Shown here in pieces: positions 7,717 to 16,165 of a DNA stretch of 34,019 bases (position 1 is the first letter of the stretch; each line of letters opens with the position of its first letter). The position numbers and the translations under genes are program-made. The stretch spans positions 1 to 34,019 of the forward strand of contig NZ_JAOSHO010000015.1 in NCBI RefSeq assembly GCF_025917275.1, written 5' to 3'. The notes beneath the pieces were generated by a model. The model made no database searches and had not been told where the DNA came from. It saw only the letters and a program-made list of their open reading frames with translations. This stretch comes from Pseudomonas agronomica. GTDB lineage: Bacteria > Pseudomonadota > Gammaproteobacteria > Pseudomonadales > Pseudomonadaceae.

Positions 7717-9258
7717 TCACAGCGCCATTTCAATCAGGCAAGGCCCACCATCGGCCTTGGCGTTGGCCAAGGCACGCTGCAACTCGCCGTTGGTGTGCAC
7801 GGTGCTGGCCGGCAAGCCGTAGCCTCTCGCCAGGGCCTTCCAATCGATGCGTGGGCGATCCAGCACCGTCAGGCTCAGGGCTTCGGGACCCAACTCGGTC
7901 ATGCCGAAGCGGCGCAGTTCGTTCTGCAAGATGGCGTAGCGGTGGTTGGCCGCGATCAGGATCACCACCGGCAGTTGCTCCCGGGCGATGCTCCACAAAG
8001 TCTGGATGGTGTATTGCGCACTGCCGTCCGATTGCAGGCAGAACACCTTGTTGCCGCGCTCGGCCATCGCGGCGCCAAAGCCCACCGGGATGCCCTGGCC
8101 GATGGCCCCGCCGGTGTTGGTCAAGACCCGATGCCGCGCGGCATGGGCCGAGGCGGTGAAGAATGGATAGCCGCACGTCCCGCCTTCCACCGACACGATG
8201 CTGTCGTCCGGCAACGAGGCGGCCAGTACCTGCCCGATCGACTGCGGCGTCAGTTCAGCCTCGGCGGCAGGCAATTCGATGCCCATCGACGTGGGCACAT
8301 GGGCCGGTGCCTCAAGCGCATCGGCCAACGCGGTGAGCGCCCCGGCCACGTCGTCTCCCACCTCGGCCAAACACAGCAGGCGATCACGCTCGGCCAGCCG
8401 GGAGGCAATGCCTTCGTAGCCGAAATAGCTGATGGGTTCGGGGACGCCGGCGCACACCACCGCGTCGTATTGGTCGAGGATCTCGATGGCCACTTCGGGG
8501 AAGTACGGCAGGCGATCCAGGTCCGGCAGGCCGCCACCGCGATAACTCATGCGCGGGAAGGTCTCGGCGAACATCCGCACGCCCGCCAACTGGGCCAGGC
8601 GCCCCGCCGCTTCCAGGCCTGCGACGGACAAGCCTTGGTCGCCGACGATAAATACCAGGCGCCGGCCATCACGCAGGGCCTGGGCGACCGCCTCGATCCG
8701 GTCACCGGCAAAACGCCGAACCGGAGCCTGCAACGACGTGAATGCGCTTTCGTGTTGCACGGGATTGGCTTGCAGGTCCATGGGCAGGATCAGACTGGCG
8801 ATCTGGCCCTTGGCTTGCCAGGCCGCACGCACCGCCTCTTGCAAATCCTCCCCGACGCCAGAGGCCGTGCGCGAAGTACGTACCCAGCCGGAGACACTGC
8901 CCGCCAACGCCTGGATATCACTGGCCAGCGGAGGATCGTAGTTGACGTGCCAGGACGCGTGATCGCCGATGACATTGACGATCGGGGTGTTGGCGCGACG
9001 GGCGTTGTGCAGGTTGGCAATGCCATTGGCAAAGCCTGGCCCCAGGTGCGTCAGGGTCATCGCCGGCTTGCCGGCAATGCGCCCGTAGCCGTCGGCGGCG
9101 CCGGTGCAGACCCCCTCGAACAACGACAACACCGGCTTGAGGGCTGGCGCACTGGCCATGGCCGCCACCAGGGGGATTTCGGTCGTCCCGGGATTGGCGA
9201 AGCAGTATTCGATACCGCTCGCCACCGCCGCCTTCACTATCAGTTGCGCACCATTCAT
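7717..9258 (-). CDS. TPP-dependent enzyme, acetolactate synthase / benzoylformate decarboxylase-like
   Basis: A 513-residue thiamine-diphosphate enzyme with the usual three-domain order. The N-terminal Pyr domain has the catalytic Glu48 in SLFEG. A central domain follows, then the PP domain has the metal/diphosphate motif QSDGSAQ (SDGSA at 410-414, with S in place of the usual first G) and the ANHRYAI end of the motif. Similar proteins are annotated 'acetolactate synthase large subunit', but there is no ilvH-type small subunit nearby. The pairing with an aldehyde dehydrogenase fits a 2-oxoacid decarboxylase such as benzoylformate decarboxylase. It is the first gene of the operon, with GAGGG 7 nt before the ATG, and is divergent from the IclR regulator. 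A carboligase (acyloin-forming) role is the main alternative. Confidence 0.85.
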   Translation of the reverse strand: MNGAQLIVKAAVASGIEYCFANPGTTEIPLVAAMASAPALKPVLSLFEGVCTGAADGYGRIAGKPAMTLTHLGPGFANGIANLHNARRANTPIVNVIGDHASWHVNYDPPLASDIQALAGSVSGWVRTSRTASGVGEDLQEAVRAAWQAKGQIASLILPMDLQANPVQHESAFTSLQAPVRRFAGDRIEAVAQALRDGRRLVFIVGDQGLSVAGLEAAGRLAQLAGVRMFAETFPRMSYRGGGLPDLDRLPYFPEVAIEILDQYDAVVCAGVPEPISYFGYEGIASRLAERDRLLCLAEVGDDVAGALTALADALEAPAHVPTSMGIELPAAEAELTPQSIGQVLAASLPDDSIVSVEGGTCGYPFFTASAHAARHRVLTNTGGAIGQGIPVGFGAAMAERGNKVFCLQSDGSAQYTIQTLWSIAREQLPVVILIAANHRYAILQNELRRFGMTELGPEALSLTVLDRPRIDWKALARGYGLPASTVHTNGELQRALANAKADGGPCLIEMAL

Positions 9259-9533
9259 TTCCAGCCCTCTTCATCGAGCGTTTGCAATGGCTGAGATTTA
9301 TCACACAGAGAAATCGACAAAACAAGCTATTTTTTACTCATAAACTCGTATTTTGAGATTTATGTGTATTTCCGACGGATTTATTCCAGCCGATCAACTT
9401 GCATTTCTCAGATCTTGAGTTACCGTGACAGCGCGCTACAGACCGACCCTGCGGGCTTTTCATCATCGATGGGTCTACCTATAGTGCTCACCCAAACGGC
9501 CACCCACGCGCCACTCCACCCTTTAGGAGCGAA
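9259..9533. promoter_or_regulatory. divergent promoter region between catabolic operon and IclR gene
   Basis: A 275-bp region between the starts of the TPP enzyme (minus) and the IclR regulator (plus). Its central part, about 9290-9380, is much more AT-rich than the flanking genes. It contains the inverted repeat at 9339-9364 and a 10-bp direct repeat listed separately. IclR proteins usually regulate the adjacent divergent operon and often themselves, so the operator should lie here. No sigma-70 boxes could be assigned with confidence. Confidence 0.7.
9339..9364. promoter_or_regulatory. candidate IclR operator (imperfect inverted repeat)
   Basis: CATAAACTC (9339-9347), a 7-nt AT-rich spacer and GAGATTTATG (9355-9364) form an inverted repeat that is perfect except for one inserted A. 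The right arm includes TGAGATTTAT (9354-9363), which is also found exactly at 9292-9301, 62 bp away or about six helical turns. Two copies on one DNA face would suit a tetrameric IclR regulator. The binding protein is inferred from position only. Confidence 0.5.
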
Positions 9534-10286
9534 ATGAGCAGCCTGAGCAAGATGCTGAGCGTCCTGGACCTCTTCGGCCCGGATCGACTGAAGATCGACC
9601 CCGACACCATTGCCGAGCGCATGGGCCTGTCCCGGGCGACCGTGTACCGCTACGTGAAGGACTTGTGTGACGCGGGCCTGCTGGTGCGAGTGGATGCCGG
9701 CAGCTATGGCCTGGGGCCGCGGATCATCGAGCTCGACTGGATGATGCGTCAGTACGATCCGATCCTCGTCGCCGGTCGCGAGCTGATGCACGAGCTGTCC
9801 GAACGAACCGGCCTGGCAGTGTTCGCCAGCGTTTTCTATGACGGCCACATCATCAACACCTACATCGCCGAGCCCGACGACACCTACCAGTTCTCGTTCG
9901 GCCGCGGCCATCCGTTACCGTTCTTTCGCGGCGCGCAGTCCAAGGTATTGATCGCGTTCCAGAAAGGTCGGCGCTTGCAGCGCCTGTTCGAAGAACACCT
10001 GGCCAACGAGCCCGACAATCCCTATGACTGGCCGGGTTTTTCCAAGGCGACGAAAAAGATCCGCAAGGACGGCTATTGCCTGACCCACGACGAACTCAAC
10101 CAAGGGCTGACCGGTATCGCGGCACCGATCATCAACCCCGGACTCGACGAAGTGGTGGGCAGCCTTTCCGCCGTGGGCAGCACCGACAGCTTCAAATTGC
10201 TGCGCCAGGAGACCGTGATTGAAATGGTCGTCGAGACCACACGGCGGATTGCCGAGCGGATGCAGAATTTGCCCGCTGTCGGCTAA
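9534..10286 (+). CDS. IclR-family transcriptional regulator
   Basis: A 250-residue regulator with an N-terminal winged helix-turn-helix (about residues 5-65; recognition region MGLSRATVYRYVKDL) and a C-terminal IclR effector-binding domain (about 75-245, with LTHDELNQGLTGIAAPI). The length is typical for the family. The ATG at 9534 is preceded by AGGAGCGAA. It is divergent from the nine-gene catabolic operon and is the obvious candidate to control it in response to the pathway substrate or an intermediate. It converges with the porin gene, with a repeat hairpin between them. Whether it activates or represses cannot be told. Confidence 0.92.
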   Translation: MSSLSKMLSVLDLFGPDRLKIDPDTIAERMGLSRATVYRYVKDLCDAGLLVRVDAGSYGLGPRIIELDWMMRQYDPILVAGRELMHELSERTGLAVFASVFYDGHIINTYIAEPDDTYQFSFGRGHPLPFFRGAQSKVLIAFQKGRRLQRLFEEHLANEPDNPYDWPGFSKATKKIRKDGYCLTHDELNQGLTGIAAPIINPGLDEVVGSLSAVGSTDSFKLLRQETVIEMVVETTRRIAERMQNLPAVG

Positions 10287-10300
10287 CCATCGCGAGGGAG

Positions 10301-10400
10301 CTGTAGGAGCTGCCGAGCGTAGCGAGGCTGCGATCCTTTCGGCAGCCAAAGACTCAAGATCAAAAGATCAAAAGATCGCAGCCTTCGGCAGCTCCTACCA
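10301..10400. repeat. REP-like imperfect inverted repeat between convergent genes
   Basis: The left arm is TAGGAGCTGCCGA (10304-10316), a 9-nt insert, then GGCTGCGATC (10326-10335). The right arm is the exact complement of both blocks (10374-10383 and 10385-10397) with only one extra base between them. The loop carries the 8-bp unit GATCAAAA two and a half times (10358-10377). It lies between the stops of the IclR and porin genes and may serve as a bidirectional terminator. Repeats with this core are common in fluorescent pseudomonads. Confidence 0.8.
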
Positions 10401-10441
10401 GGTTCCAACAGGAGCAACCTCGCCACCACAGGGTTGTCACT

Positions 10442-11767
10442 TCAAAACGGCACGGCCACCGTCACCTGGCTGTACACGTTGGTGCCATTGCCCGCCACTT
10501 GATTGCCCCCCGTCGTTGCATCCCTATCCGGCTTGTAGAGGCCGATCAGCGGCGTGACGACCAAGTGCTGGTTCACGGCCCACTCGGCATAGAAATCCAG
10601 CTCACGCGCATCCAGATTCAAGGCGCTGTCCTTGCGCACCGTGTTGAAATCGAAGTACAGCGCACCGAGGGTCAGGTTCTCCAATGGCGTGGCCTTCAAA
10701 CCGACATGGTGAATGCCTGTGTTGCTGTTGAAGGGCCCGGCATAGTTGCCAGCGACCTCGCCCTGGAACCAGGTGCCGTAACCGGTGCTCTGGCCGGTGA
10801 ACAGCGAGTCCCACTTTTGCGAATAACGGGTATAGCGATAGGTCAGTTTCGGCGCCCAGGCTATATCCGCGAAGGTGTAGCCAGCCTCGGCGTACCAGGC
10901 GTTCTGCGGGCCGGCGTCCTTGTCCTGCCAGGCGTACTCGAAGGCCAGGCTGGCGTTCTCGATACCGGCGTCGCCTTCACCGCGAATGCTATAGACGTCC
11001 ATGCCCTTGCGTTGCCGCTGGAAATCGCTGGCCCAGCGGTCGTTTACATCAAGGCCATGGATCCAGGTCAACCCCAGTGTCCCGGCCTTGGCGGTGTAGT
11101 CCAGCGTGCCGGCAGCGAGTTCGGTTTCGGCCTGGGCGCGGTTGTCCGATTTAAGCCACACCACGCTGCCATGCAGGCCATCCTGCCCACCCAGGCGCAA
11201 CACGGCGGTTTGATCGAACGCGTGCCGTGCAGCGAGGTAATAGGCGCCGCCACGATTCAAGCGCCCGTCGGCCGGGCCTTTGCCAAGGTTCGGCCCATCA
11301 TCGTTGATCAGGAATCCCCTGCCCAACTTGACGATTTGGCGTCCGCCGGAAATATCGACACCATCCTGCCCCAGCAGCGGGAACAGATCGGCGGAGCGCC
11401 AGCCCAGGTAAGCGTCCTCGATTTTTGTCGTGCGCTCGCTGCCCAGCGTATTACCCGACGCGTCACCGTCGCCCCACGTGGCGGAACTGACCAGGCTGAA
11501 GGCGCCGTAGGCGGTGCCCTGCCCGGCGAGGCCCTGGTCGCCGCTCACGCCATATTTGATGAAGCCTTCGCGCCAGGTCGAACCGCCCGTCCTGCCGTCG
11601 TAGTTCTTGCGGCTGTTGAAGTGGCCGAACACCGCCAGCAGGTCGGCGTTGAGGTGAGTGTCGTCATCGGCATACAGCTCGTAAGCCTGGACCTGATTGG
11701 CGGCATAGAACGCCAACGTGCAGGCCAGGCCACTGCCGAAAAATCCCATACGCGATAGAGACCGCAT
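10442..11767 (-). CDS. outer-membrane beta-barrel porin
   Basis: A 441-residue protein with a clear signal peptide: a basic start MRSLSRMG, a hydrophobic core and a likely cleavage after NQVQA (residue 29 or so), leaving YELYADDDT. The mature part shows alternating aromatic/polar strands, many Gly-Tyr/Trp turns, and ends in VAVPF with the C-terminal Phe used for barrel insertion. The size suits a 16-18-strand substrate-specific channel (OprD or alginate-export type), but I could not place it firmly in a family. The ATG at 11767 follows AAGGAG at 8 nt; the in-frame extension to 11830 would precede the signal peptide and is rejected. It is the last gene of the permease/dehydrogenase/aminotransferase unit and probably admits its substrate. 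Confidence 0.75.
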   Translation of the reverse strand: MRSLSRMGFFGSGLACTLAFYAANQVQAYELYADDDTHLNADLLAVFGHFNSRKNYDGRTGGSTWREGFIKYGVSGDQGLAGQGTAYGAFSLVSSATWGDGDASGNTLGSERTTKIEDAYLGWRSADLFPLLGQDGVDISGGRQIVKLGRGFLINDDGPNLGKGPADGRLNRGGAYYLAARHAFDQTAVLRLGGQDGLHGSVVWLKSDNRAQAETELAAGTLDYTAKAGTLGLTWIHGLDVNDRWASDFQRQRKGMDVYSIRGEGDAGIENASLAFEYAWQDKDAGPQNAWYAEAGYTFADIAWAPKLTYRYTRYSQKWDSLFTGQSTGYGTWFQGEVAGNYAGPFNSNTGIHHVGLKATPLENLTLGALYFDFNTVRKDSALNLDARELDFYAEWAVNQHLVVTPLIGLYKPDRDATTGGNQVAGNGTNVYSQVTVAVPF

Positions 11768-11817
11768 GGCTTGAACTCCTTGAGGTGCGCCTTGACAGGC
11801 TGTTTTTATATTTGGAA

Positions 11818-11841
11818 GCCGGCACCGCAAACGGCACCGGC
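11818..11841 (-). terminator. intergenic RNA hairpin between aminotransferase and porin genes
   Basis: Read on the minus strand, a 10-bp stem (11832-11841 with 11818-11827) closes a UUUG loop, with two G-U wobble pairs in the middle. No U-run follows, so it looks more like a processing or attenuation element than a classical rho-independent terminator. Confidence 0.4.
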
Positions 11842-11849
11842 TAGCCGGG

Positions 11850-13199
11850 CTAGCGGCAGTTGGCGAGCGCGTCGTCCAGCGCGCCGACCATCATGCCGGC
11901 CTCGTCGGACGTGAGGGTCAGCGGTGGCGACAGGACGATCTTGTTGCCGATCGGGCGCACCAAGACGCCGGCGCGACGTGCATGCTCGGCAATCCGCGAC
12001 GCCAGGCCGTTGGCTGGATCCAGCGGTTCGCGGGTGGCCTTGTTCGCCACCAGATCGAGGGCAATCATCAGGCCCTTGCCACGCGCTTCGCCGACCAGCG
12101 CATGGCGTTCGGCCAACGGCTGCAGTTGCTCCAGCAACTGGGCGCCAACCTTGCCGGCGTTGCCTGGCAAATCCTCTGCCTCAACGATGTCCAGCACCGC
12201 CAGCGCTGCGGCGCACGCCGTCGGGTGTCCGCTGTAGGTGTAGCCATGCATGATCACGCTGGTGAAACCCGGGCCGTTCTCGATGGCATCGACCATGCGC
12301 TGGTTGAACACCGTGGCGCCCATGGGGATGTAACCGGCGGTGATGCCCTTGGCCAGGCACAACACGTCCGGCGCGACGCCCCAGCCGCGACTGCCGAGCA
12401 TGCAACCGGTGCGGCCGAAGCCGGTGACGACTTCATCGGCGATCAGCAGGATGCCGTGGCGATCGCAGACTTCGCGCAATTTTTTCCAATAATCGGCGGG
12501 GGGCACGATCACGCCGCCGGCGCCCTGCACGGGCTCGGCGATCAGCGCCGCGATGGTCTGGGCGCCGAGCAAGGCGATCTGGTCTTCCAACTGGCGAATG
12601 CAGTGGGCGGTCAGTTCCTGCGGGTCACGGCAGTCCCAGGGATTGCGGTACAGCCACGGCGTATCGAGCAAATGACAACCGGCCAACAGCGGCCCATGGT
12701 TGTAGTGATAGACGCCGTTGCCGCCCACCGAGGTGCCGCCCATGTGCACGCCATGGTAGCCATTGCGCAATGAAAGGAAGCGCGTGCGCCCTGGCTCACC
12801 ACTGGCGATCCAGTATTGCCGGGCCATTTTCAGGGCCGTCTCGACCGCGTCCGAACCGCCGGAACTGAACAACACCCGCGCCATGTCTTCCTGGGCGAAC
12901 ATCGAAGTCAGCCGCTCGGCCAGGTCAAACACCCGTGGATGAGCGATGCCGTCAAAGGTCTGGTAATACGCCAACTCGTCCATCTGTGCGGCGATGGCCG
13001 CCTTCACGCAAGCGCGGTTATGCCCCACGTTCACGTTCCACAAGCCGCCGACTCCATCGAGCACGCGGTGGCCGTCGATATCGGTGATGTAGTTACCGTC
13101 GCCACGGGCGATGACCAATGTCTTGGAGCGGTTGGCCGGCGCCGATGAGCTCATCGGGTGCCAGAATTTCTTTTGCGCTGTCTTGTAGTGCTCGTACAT
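11850..13199 (-). CDS. class III PLP-dependent aminotransferase (omega-amino acid or amine:pyruvate type)
   Basis: A 449-residue fold-type I aminotransferase. The PLP-phosphate region SSGGSDAVETALKMARQYW, the pyridine-N Asp255 in ADEVVTGFGR and the Schiff-base Lys284 in LAKGITAGYIPMG are all intact, and the length is normal for the class. Such enzymes move the terminal amino group of omega-amino acids or polyamines to pyruvate, giving semialdehydes. The next gene upstream encodes a semialdehyde-type dehydrogenase 11 bp away, and an APC permease starts the operon, so the three form a compact uptake-and-oxidation route. The ATG at 13199 has GAGG 9 nt before it. Candidate substrates are beta-alanine, GABA, putrescine or taurine-like amines; sequence alone does not decide. 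Confidence 0.9.
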   Translation of the reverse strand: MYEHYKTAQKKFWHPMSSSAPANRSKTLVIARGDGNYITDIDGHRVLDGVGGLWNVNVGHNRACVKAAIAAQMDELAYYQTFDGIAHPRVFDLAERLTSMFAQEDMARVLFSSGGSDAVETALKMARQYWIASGEPGRTRFLSLRNGYHGVHMGGTSVGGNGVYHYNHGPLLAGCHLLDTPWLYRNPWDCRDPQELTAHCIRQLEDQIALLGAQTIAALIAEPVQGAGGVIVPPADYWKKLREVCDRHGILLIADEVVTGFGRTGCMLGSRGWGVAPDVLCLAKGITAGYIPMGATVFNQRMVDAIENGPGFTSVIMHGYTYSGHPTACAAALAVLDIVEAEDLPGNAGKVGAQLLEQLQPLAERHALVGEARGKGLMIALDLVANKATREPLDPANGLASRIAEHARRAGVLVRPIGNKIVLSPPLTLTSDEAGMMVGALDDALANCR

Positions 13200-13210
13200 G
13201 GTTGCAGTCC

Positions 13211-14632
13211 TCACTGTGTTTCACGCTTGCGTACGTACAGCAGTTGCTGGCCGGTGAATTCCAGCAACCCTTCAAGGCCGAACTCGACGCCGAACCCGGA
13301 CATCTTGCTGCCACCAAATGGCGTGTTCGGTTGGATCTGCGCATGGCAGTTGACCCAGGCGACGCCGCTTTCAAGGCGACTGGCCAAGGCCTGGGCCTGG
13401 TCCACATCGCTGCCCCAGACCGAACCGCCCAGACCCATGTCGCCAGCGTTGGCGCGGCGCAGGACATCCTCGACGTCTCGGTAGGCAATCAGCGGCAACA
13501 CCGGGCCGAACTGCTCTTCGTCCACCAGGCGCTGGCCGTCGCTGACATCGGCGACGAGGGTCGGCGGATAAAAGAAACCCGCTCGCTCCAGGCGTGCGCC
13601 GCCACACAGCACGCGCGCACCCCGGTTCCGGGCATCCGCCACCAGTGCTTCCACCAGCGCCAGTTGTTCAGCGTTTTGTACCGGACCGAAGGTGACTTCC
13701 GGCTCCAGGCCGTCGCCAACGACCTGGCGCGCGGCGATGAGTGTCAGTGCGTCGGCGAACGCCTCGTATTGGGATTGGTGCACATACAAGCGCTTGAGGG
13801 CGGCGCAGGTCTGCCCCATGTTGAGAAAGGCCGCCTGGAAAATCTCTTCGGCCACCGCCTCGACCGACGTGCCGGGCAGGACGATGGCAGCATCGTTGCC
13901 GCCCAGCTCCAGCGTTAGGCGCTTGAGATTCGCCGCAGCACCGCGCATCACGCTCTGGCCGGTGGCTGTCGAGCCGGTGAAGACAATTTTCTGAATACCG
14001 GCGTGGGCCGTGATCGCGCTGCCGAAACCCTGTTCACCCGTCACGACATTGATCACGCCCCGGGGCACATGACTGGCGATGATTTCCACCAGGCGCAGAG
14101 TGCTCAGGGGCGTCAGGCTCGACGGCTTGCTGATCACGCAATTACCGGCACGCAGCGCCGGCATGATGTGCCAGACGGCAATCATGAATGGCCAGTTCCA
14201 AGGCGTGATCGAAGCCACGACACCTAGAGGCTTGCGGTGCAGCTCGATGCGCTGGGTCGGGGTGTCTTCCACCAGCTCCACCGGGATCTGCTGCTCGGCG
14301 GCATAACGCGTCCAGGCCGCCGCGCCCATGACTTCAGAAAACGCCAGCGCCAGCGGCTTGCCTTGTTCGAGGACGATGAGCCGGGCCAGCGCGTCGGCGT
14401 CCTGCTCGATGTCCGTCGCAATATTCAGCAGACGTTGGCGGCGATCTTCATGGGTGCTGTGCCGCCACTCGACAAAGGCCGATTGCGCCGCCTCGACCGC
14501 GCGGTCCAGTTGGCCCAGGGAACCGGCCGGGCATCGGGCGAACGCAGCGCCCGTCGCCGGGTTGACCACATCGAAATGGCCGTTTTCACCGTCGACCCGC
14601 ACCCCGTTGATGAGCATTTGATAATCGTGCAT
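13211..14632 (-). CDS. aldehyde dehydrogenase, succinate-semialdehyde dehydrogenase-like
   Basis: A 473-residue aldehyde dehydrogenase of the shorter SSADH-like class. Catalytic E242 (LELGGNDAA) and C276 (NMGQTCAALKR) are 34 residues apart. The cofactor motif TPWNWPFM and the C-terminal PFGGSKMSGFGVE are intact. The Asn-Asp after LELGG and the C-A-A-L-K-R context set it apart from the other aldehyde dehydrogenase in this window. The ATG at 14632 follows AAGGAAGG. It lies 84 bp after the permease gene and 11 bp before the aminotransferase, and should oxidise the semialdehyde made by that enzyme. The exact substrate is an inference. Confidence 0.92.
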   Translation of the reverse strand: MHDYQMLINGVRVDGENGHFDVVNPATGAAFARCPAGSLGQLDRAVEAAQSAFVEWRHSTHEDRRQRLLNIATDIEQDADALARLIVLEQGKPLALAFSEVMGAAAWTRYAAEQQIPVELVEDTPTQRIELHRKPLGVVASITPWNWPFMIAVWHIMPALRAGNCVISKPSSLTPLSTLRLVEIIASHVPRGVINVVTGEQGFGSAITAHAGIQKIVFTGSTATGQSVMRGAAANLKRLTLELGGNDAAIVLPGTSVEAVAEEIFQAAFLNMGQTCAALKRLYVHQSQYEAFADALTLIAARQVVGDGLEPEVTFGPVQNAEQLALVEALVADARNRGARVLCGGARLERAGFFYPPTLVADVSDGQRLVDEEQFGPVLPLIAYRDVEDVLRRANAGDMGLGGSVWGSDVDQAQALASRLESGVAWVNCHAQIQPNTPFGGSKMSGFGVEFGLEGLLEFTGQQLLYVRKRETQ

Positions 14633-14716
14633 GGAACCTTCCTTTCACGCGCCGCCGGACCGTCCCGAACGACAGCGCAGTTGTTTTTTGTGTGGTGTGA
14701 AGCGCTCGCGTGGTGG

Positions 14717-16165
14717 CTAGAGCTTGTGGCTACCCAGCGCCGCGAATCGCTCCGGCGAGACCTTGCGCAAGCGCACGGCGAGGAACACGCCGACGAGCAG
14801 CGCGACAGGAATGACGGCGCAGAGACCGTAGGACAGGCGCTGGCTGGCGCCTGTGAGCACATCGAAATGCACCACGGCCAGGGCCAGCACCGCGAGCAAG
14901 GCCAGGCACGCAAAGCCCGGAAGAATCCGACCGCGCCAAAGCCCCAGCTTCAATTCCGGGTGGCTTCGGAAGTAGACGAACACCGCCGCCGAGGTCAGGG
15001 CCATGAGCAGGATCACGCAGAGGGTGGCCAGGTTGGAAAACCAGGCGAACAACTGCAGGATCGGGTCGGCGTCCAGCGCGGCGAAGATCAGCACCACCAC
15101 GGCGGCGATCAGGCTTTGCAGGACCGAGCCCATGTGCGGGCTCTGGTGTACGCGATGGGTGGTGCCCAAGCGGCTGTGCAGCAAGCCGTCACGGCCGATG
15201 GCATAGAAATAACGCGCCGCGGCATTGTGGAACGCCAACAGCCCGGCGTAGATGCTGACCATGAACAGCACCCGGATGATCTGGGTCAGGTGCGGGCCGA
15301 CAAAGTGATCGGACAGGCCGTAGATGAACGTGGTCGGGTCCTGCAAGGCTTGCAGCGTCGGTACGATCTTGTCGGCCCCAACCCCCACGATCATCGACCA
15401 GACCGACAGCGCATAGAAGCCCCCAATCAACAGCACGGAGCTGTAGGTGGCGATGGGAATCGTGCGGTGCGGATTCCTCGCCTCTTCTCCGTAGATCGTC
15501 GTGGCTTCGAAGCCGATGAACGCCGCGAAACAGAACAGCAGGCCGATGGATGGCGTGCCGCTGAAGACGTGGCTGCGGTCGAACGAATCGAGATTGATGC
15601 CGCTGTCGCCACCGATCTTGAGGATGGCGAAATCCAGCGTCAGGATCGCCAGGTACTCGGCGATCACCACCACAGAGAGCACGCGGGCCGATAAGTCGAT
15701 CTTGCGATAACCGAGGATCGCAACGCTCACCATCGCCAGCAGCGAGTACGTCCACCACGGCAAGTCCAGGCCGAAGACACTGGCCATCGTGCCGCTGACC
15801 ACGCCGCCGAACATGCCGTACAGGCCGACCTGGAGAATGTTGTAGGCAAACATCGCCAACACCCCCGCCGCGCCACCGGCCAAGCCACCCAGACCGCGAG
15901 AGGTGAAGGCGTAGAAGCCACCGGCGTTGGTCATGTGCCGGGACATGGCGGTGTAGCCCGCCGAAAAGGCCAGCAACACCAACAGCGCCAGCAGCAACAG
16001 CACAGGTGTGCCGGCGCCATTGCCAAGCATGATGCCGATGGGGAAGCCGCCGGCGATGACGCTCAAGGGACTGGCCGCCGATATTACGAAGAAGATGATG
16101 AAGCCGACACCCAGTGCGCCGCGCTTCAACTCCGTCGAGCTGCTGATCGGGAAAGATACGCTCAT
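14717..16165 (-). CDS. APC-family amino acid/amine permease
   Basis: A 482-residue inner-membrane transporter with about 12-14 hydrophobic segments. It opens with a short cytoplasmic tail and the family's first helix (LGVGFIIFFVISAASPLSVIAGG), whose unwound centre binds substrate in APC proteins. Later landmarks are GFYAFTSRGLG, GFEATTIYGEEARNPHRTIP and AIGRDGLLH. The GFE and EEARNP motifs are typical for amino acid and polyamine permeases. The ATG at 16165 gives the normal family N-terminus; the extension to 16315 is not conserved-looking. As first gene of the operon it likely imports the substrate of the aminotransferase. It is divergent from a chemoreceptor gene. Confidence 0.9.
   Translation of the reverse strand: MSVSFPISSSTELKRGALGVGFIIFFVISAASPLSVIAGGFPIGIMLGNGAGTPVLLLLALLVLLAFSAGYTAMSRHMTNAGGFYAFTSRGLGGLAGGAAGVLAMFAYNILQVGLYGMFGGVVSGTMASVFGLDLPWWTYSLLAMVSVAILGYRKIDLSARVLSVVVIAEYLAILTLDFAILKIGGDSGINLDSFDRSHVFSGTPSIGLLFCFAAFIGFEATTIYGEEARNPHRTIPIATYSSVLLIGGFYALSVWSMIVGVGADKIVPTLQALQDPTTFIYGLSDHFVGPHLTQIIRVLFMVSIYAGLLAFHNAAARYFYAIGRDGLLHSRLGTTHRVHQSPHMGSVLQSLIAAVVVLIFAALDADPILQLFAWFSNLATLCVILLMALTSAAVFVYFRSHPELKLGLWRGRILPGFACLALLAVLALAVVHFDVLTGASQRLSYGLCAVIPVALLVGVFLAVRLRKVSPERFAALGSHKL

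Noticed and set aside
9407..9419. Near-palindrome CTCAGATCTTGAG near the IclR gene
   Set aside because: One base short of symmetry and not related to the repeated TGAGATTTAT element; may be chance.
10356..10377. Short GATCAAAA tandem repeat considered as a CRISPR-like or origin-type array
   Set aside because: Only two and a half 8-bp units inside a REP-type hairpin; no spacers, leader, DnaA-box cluster or cas genes.
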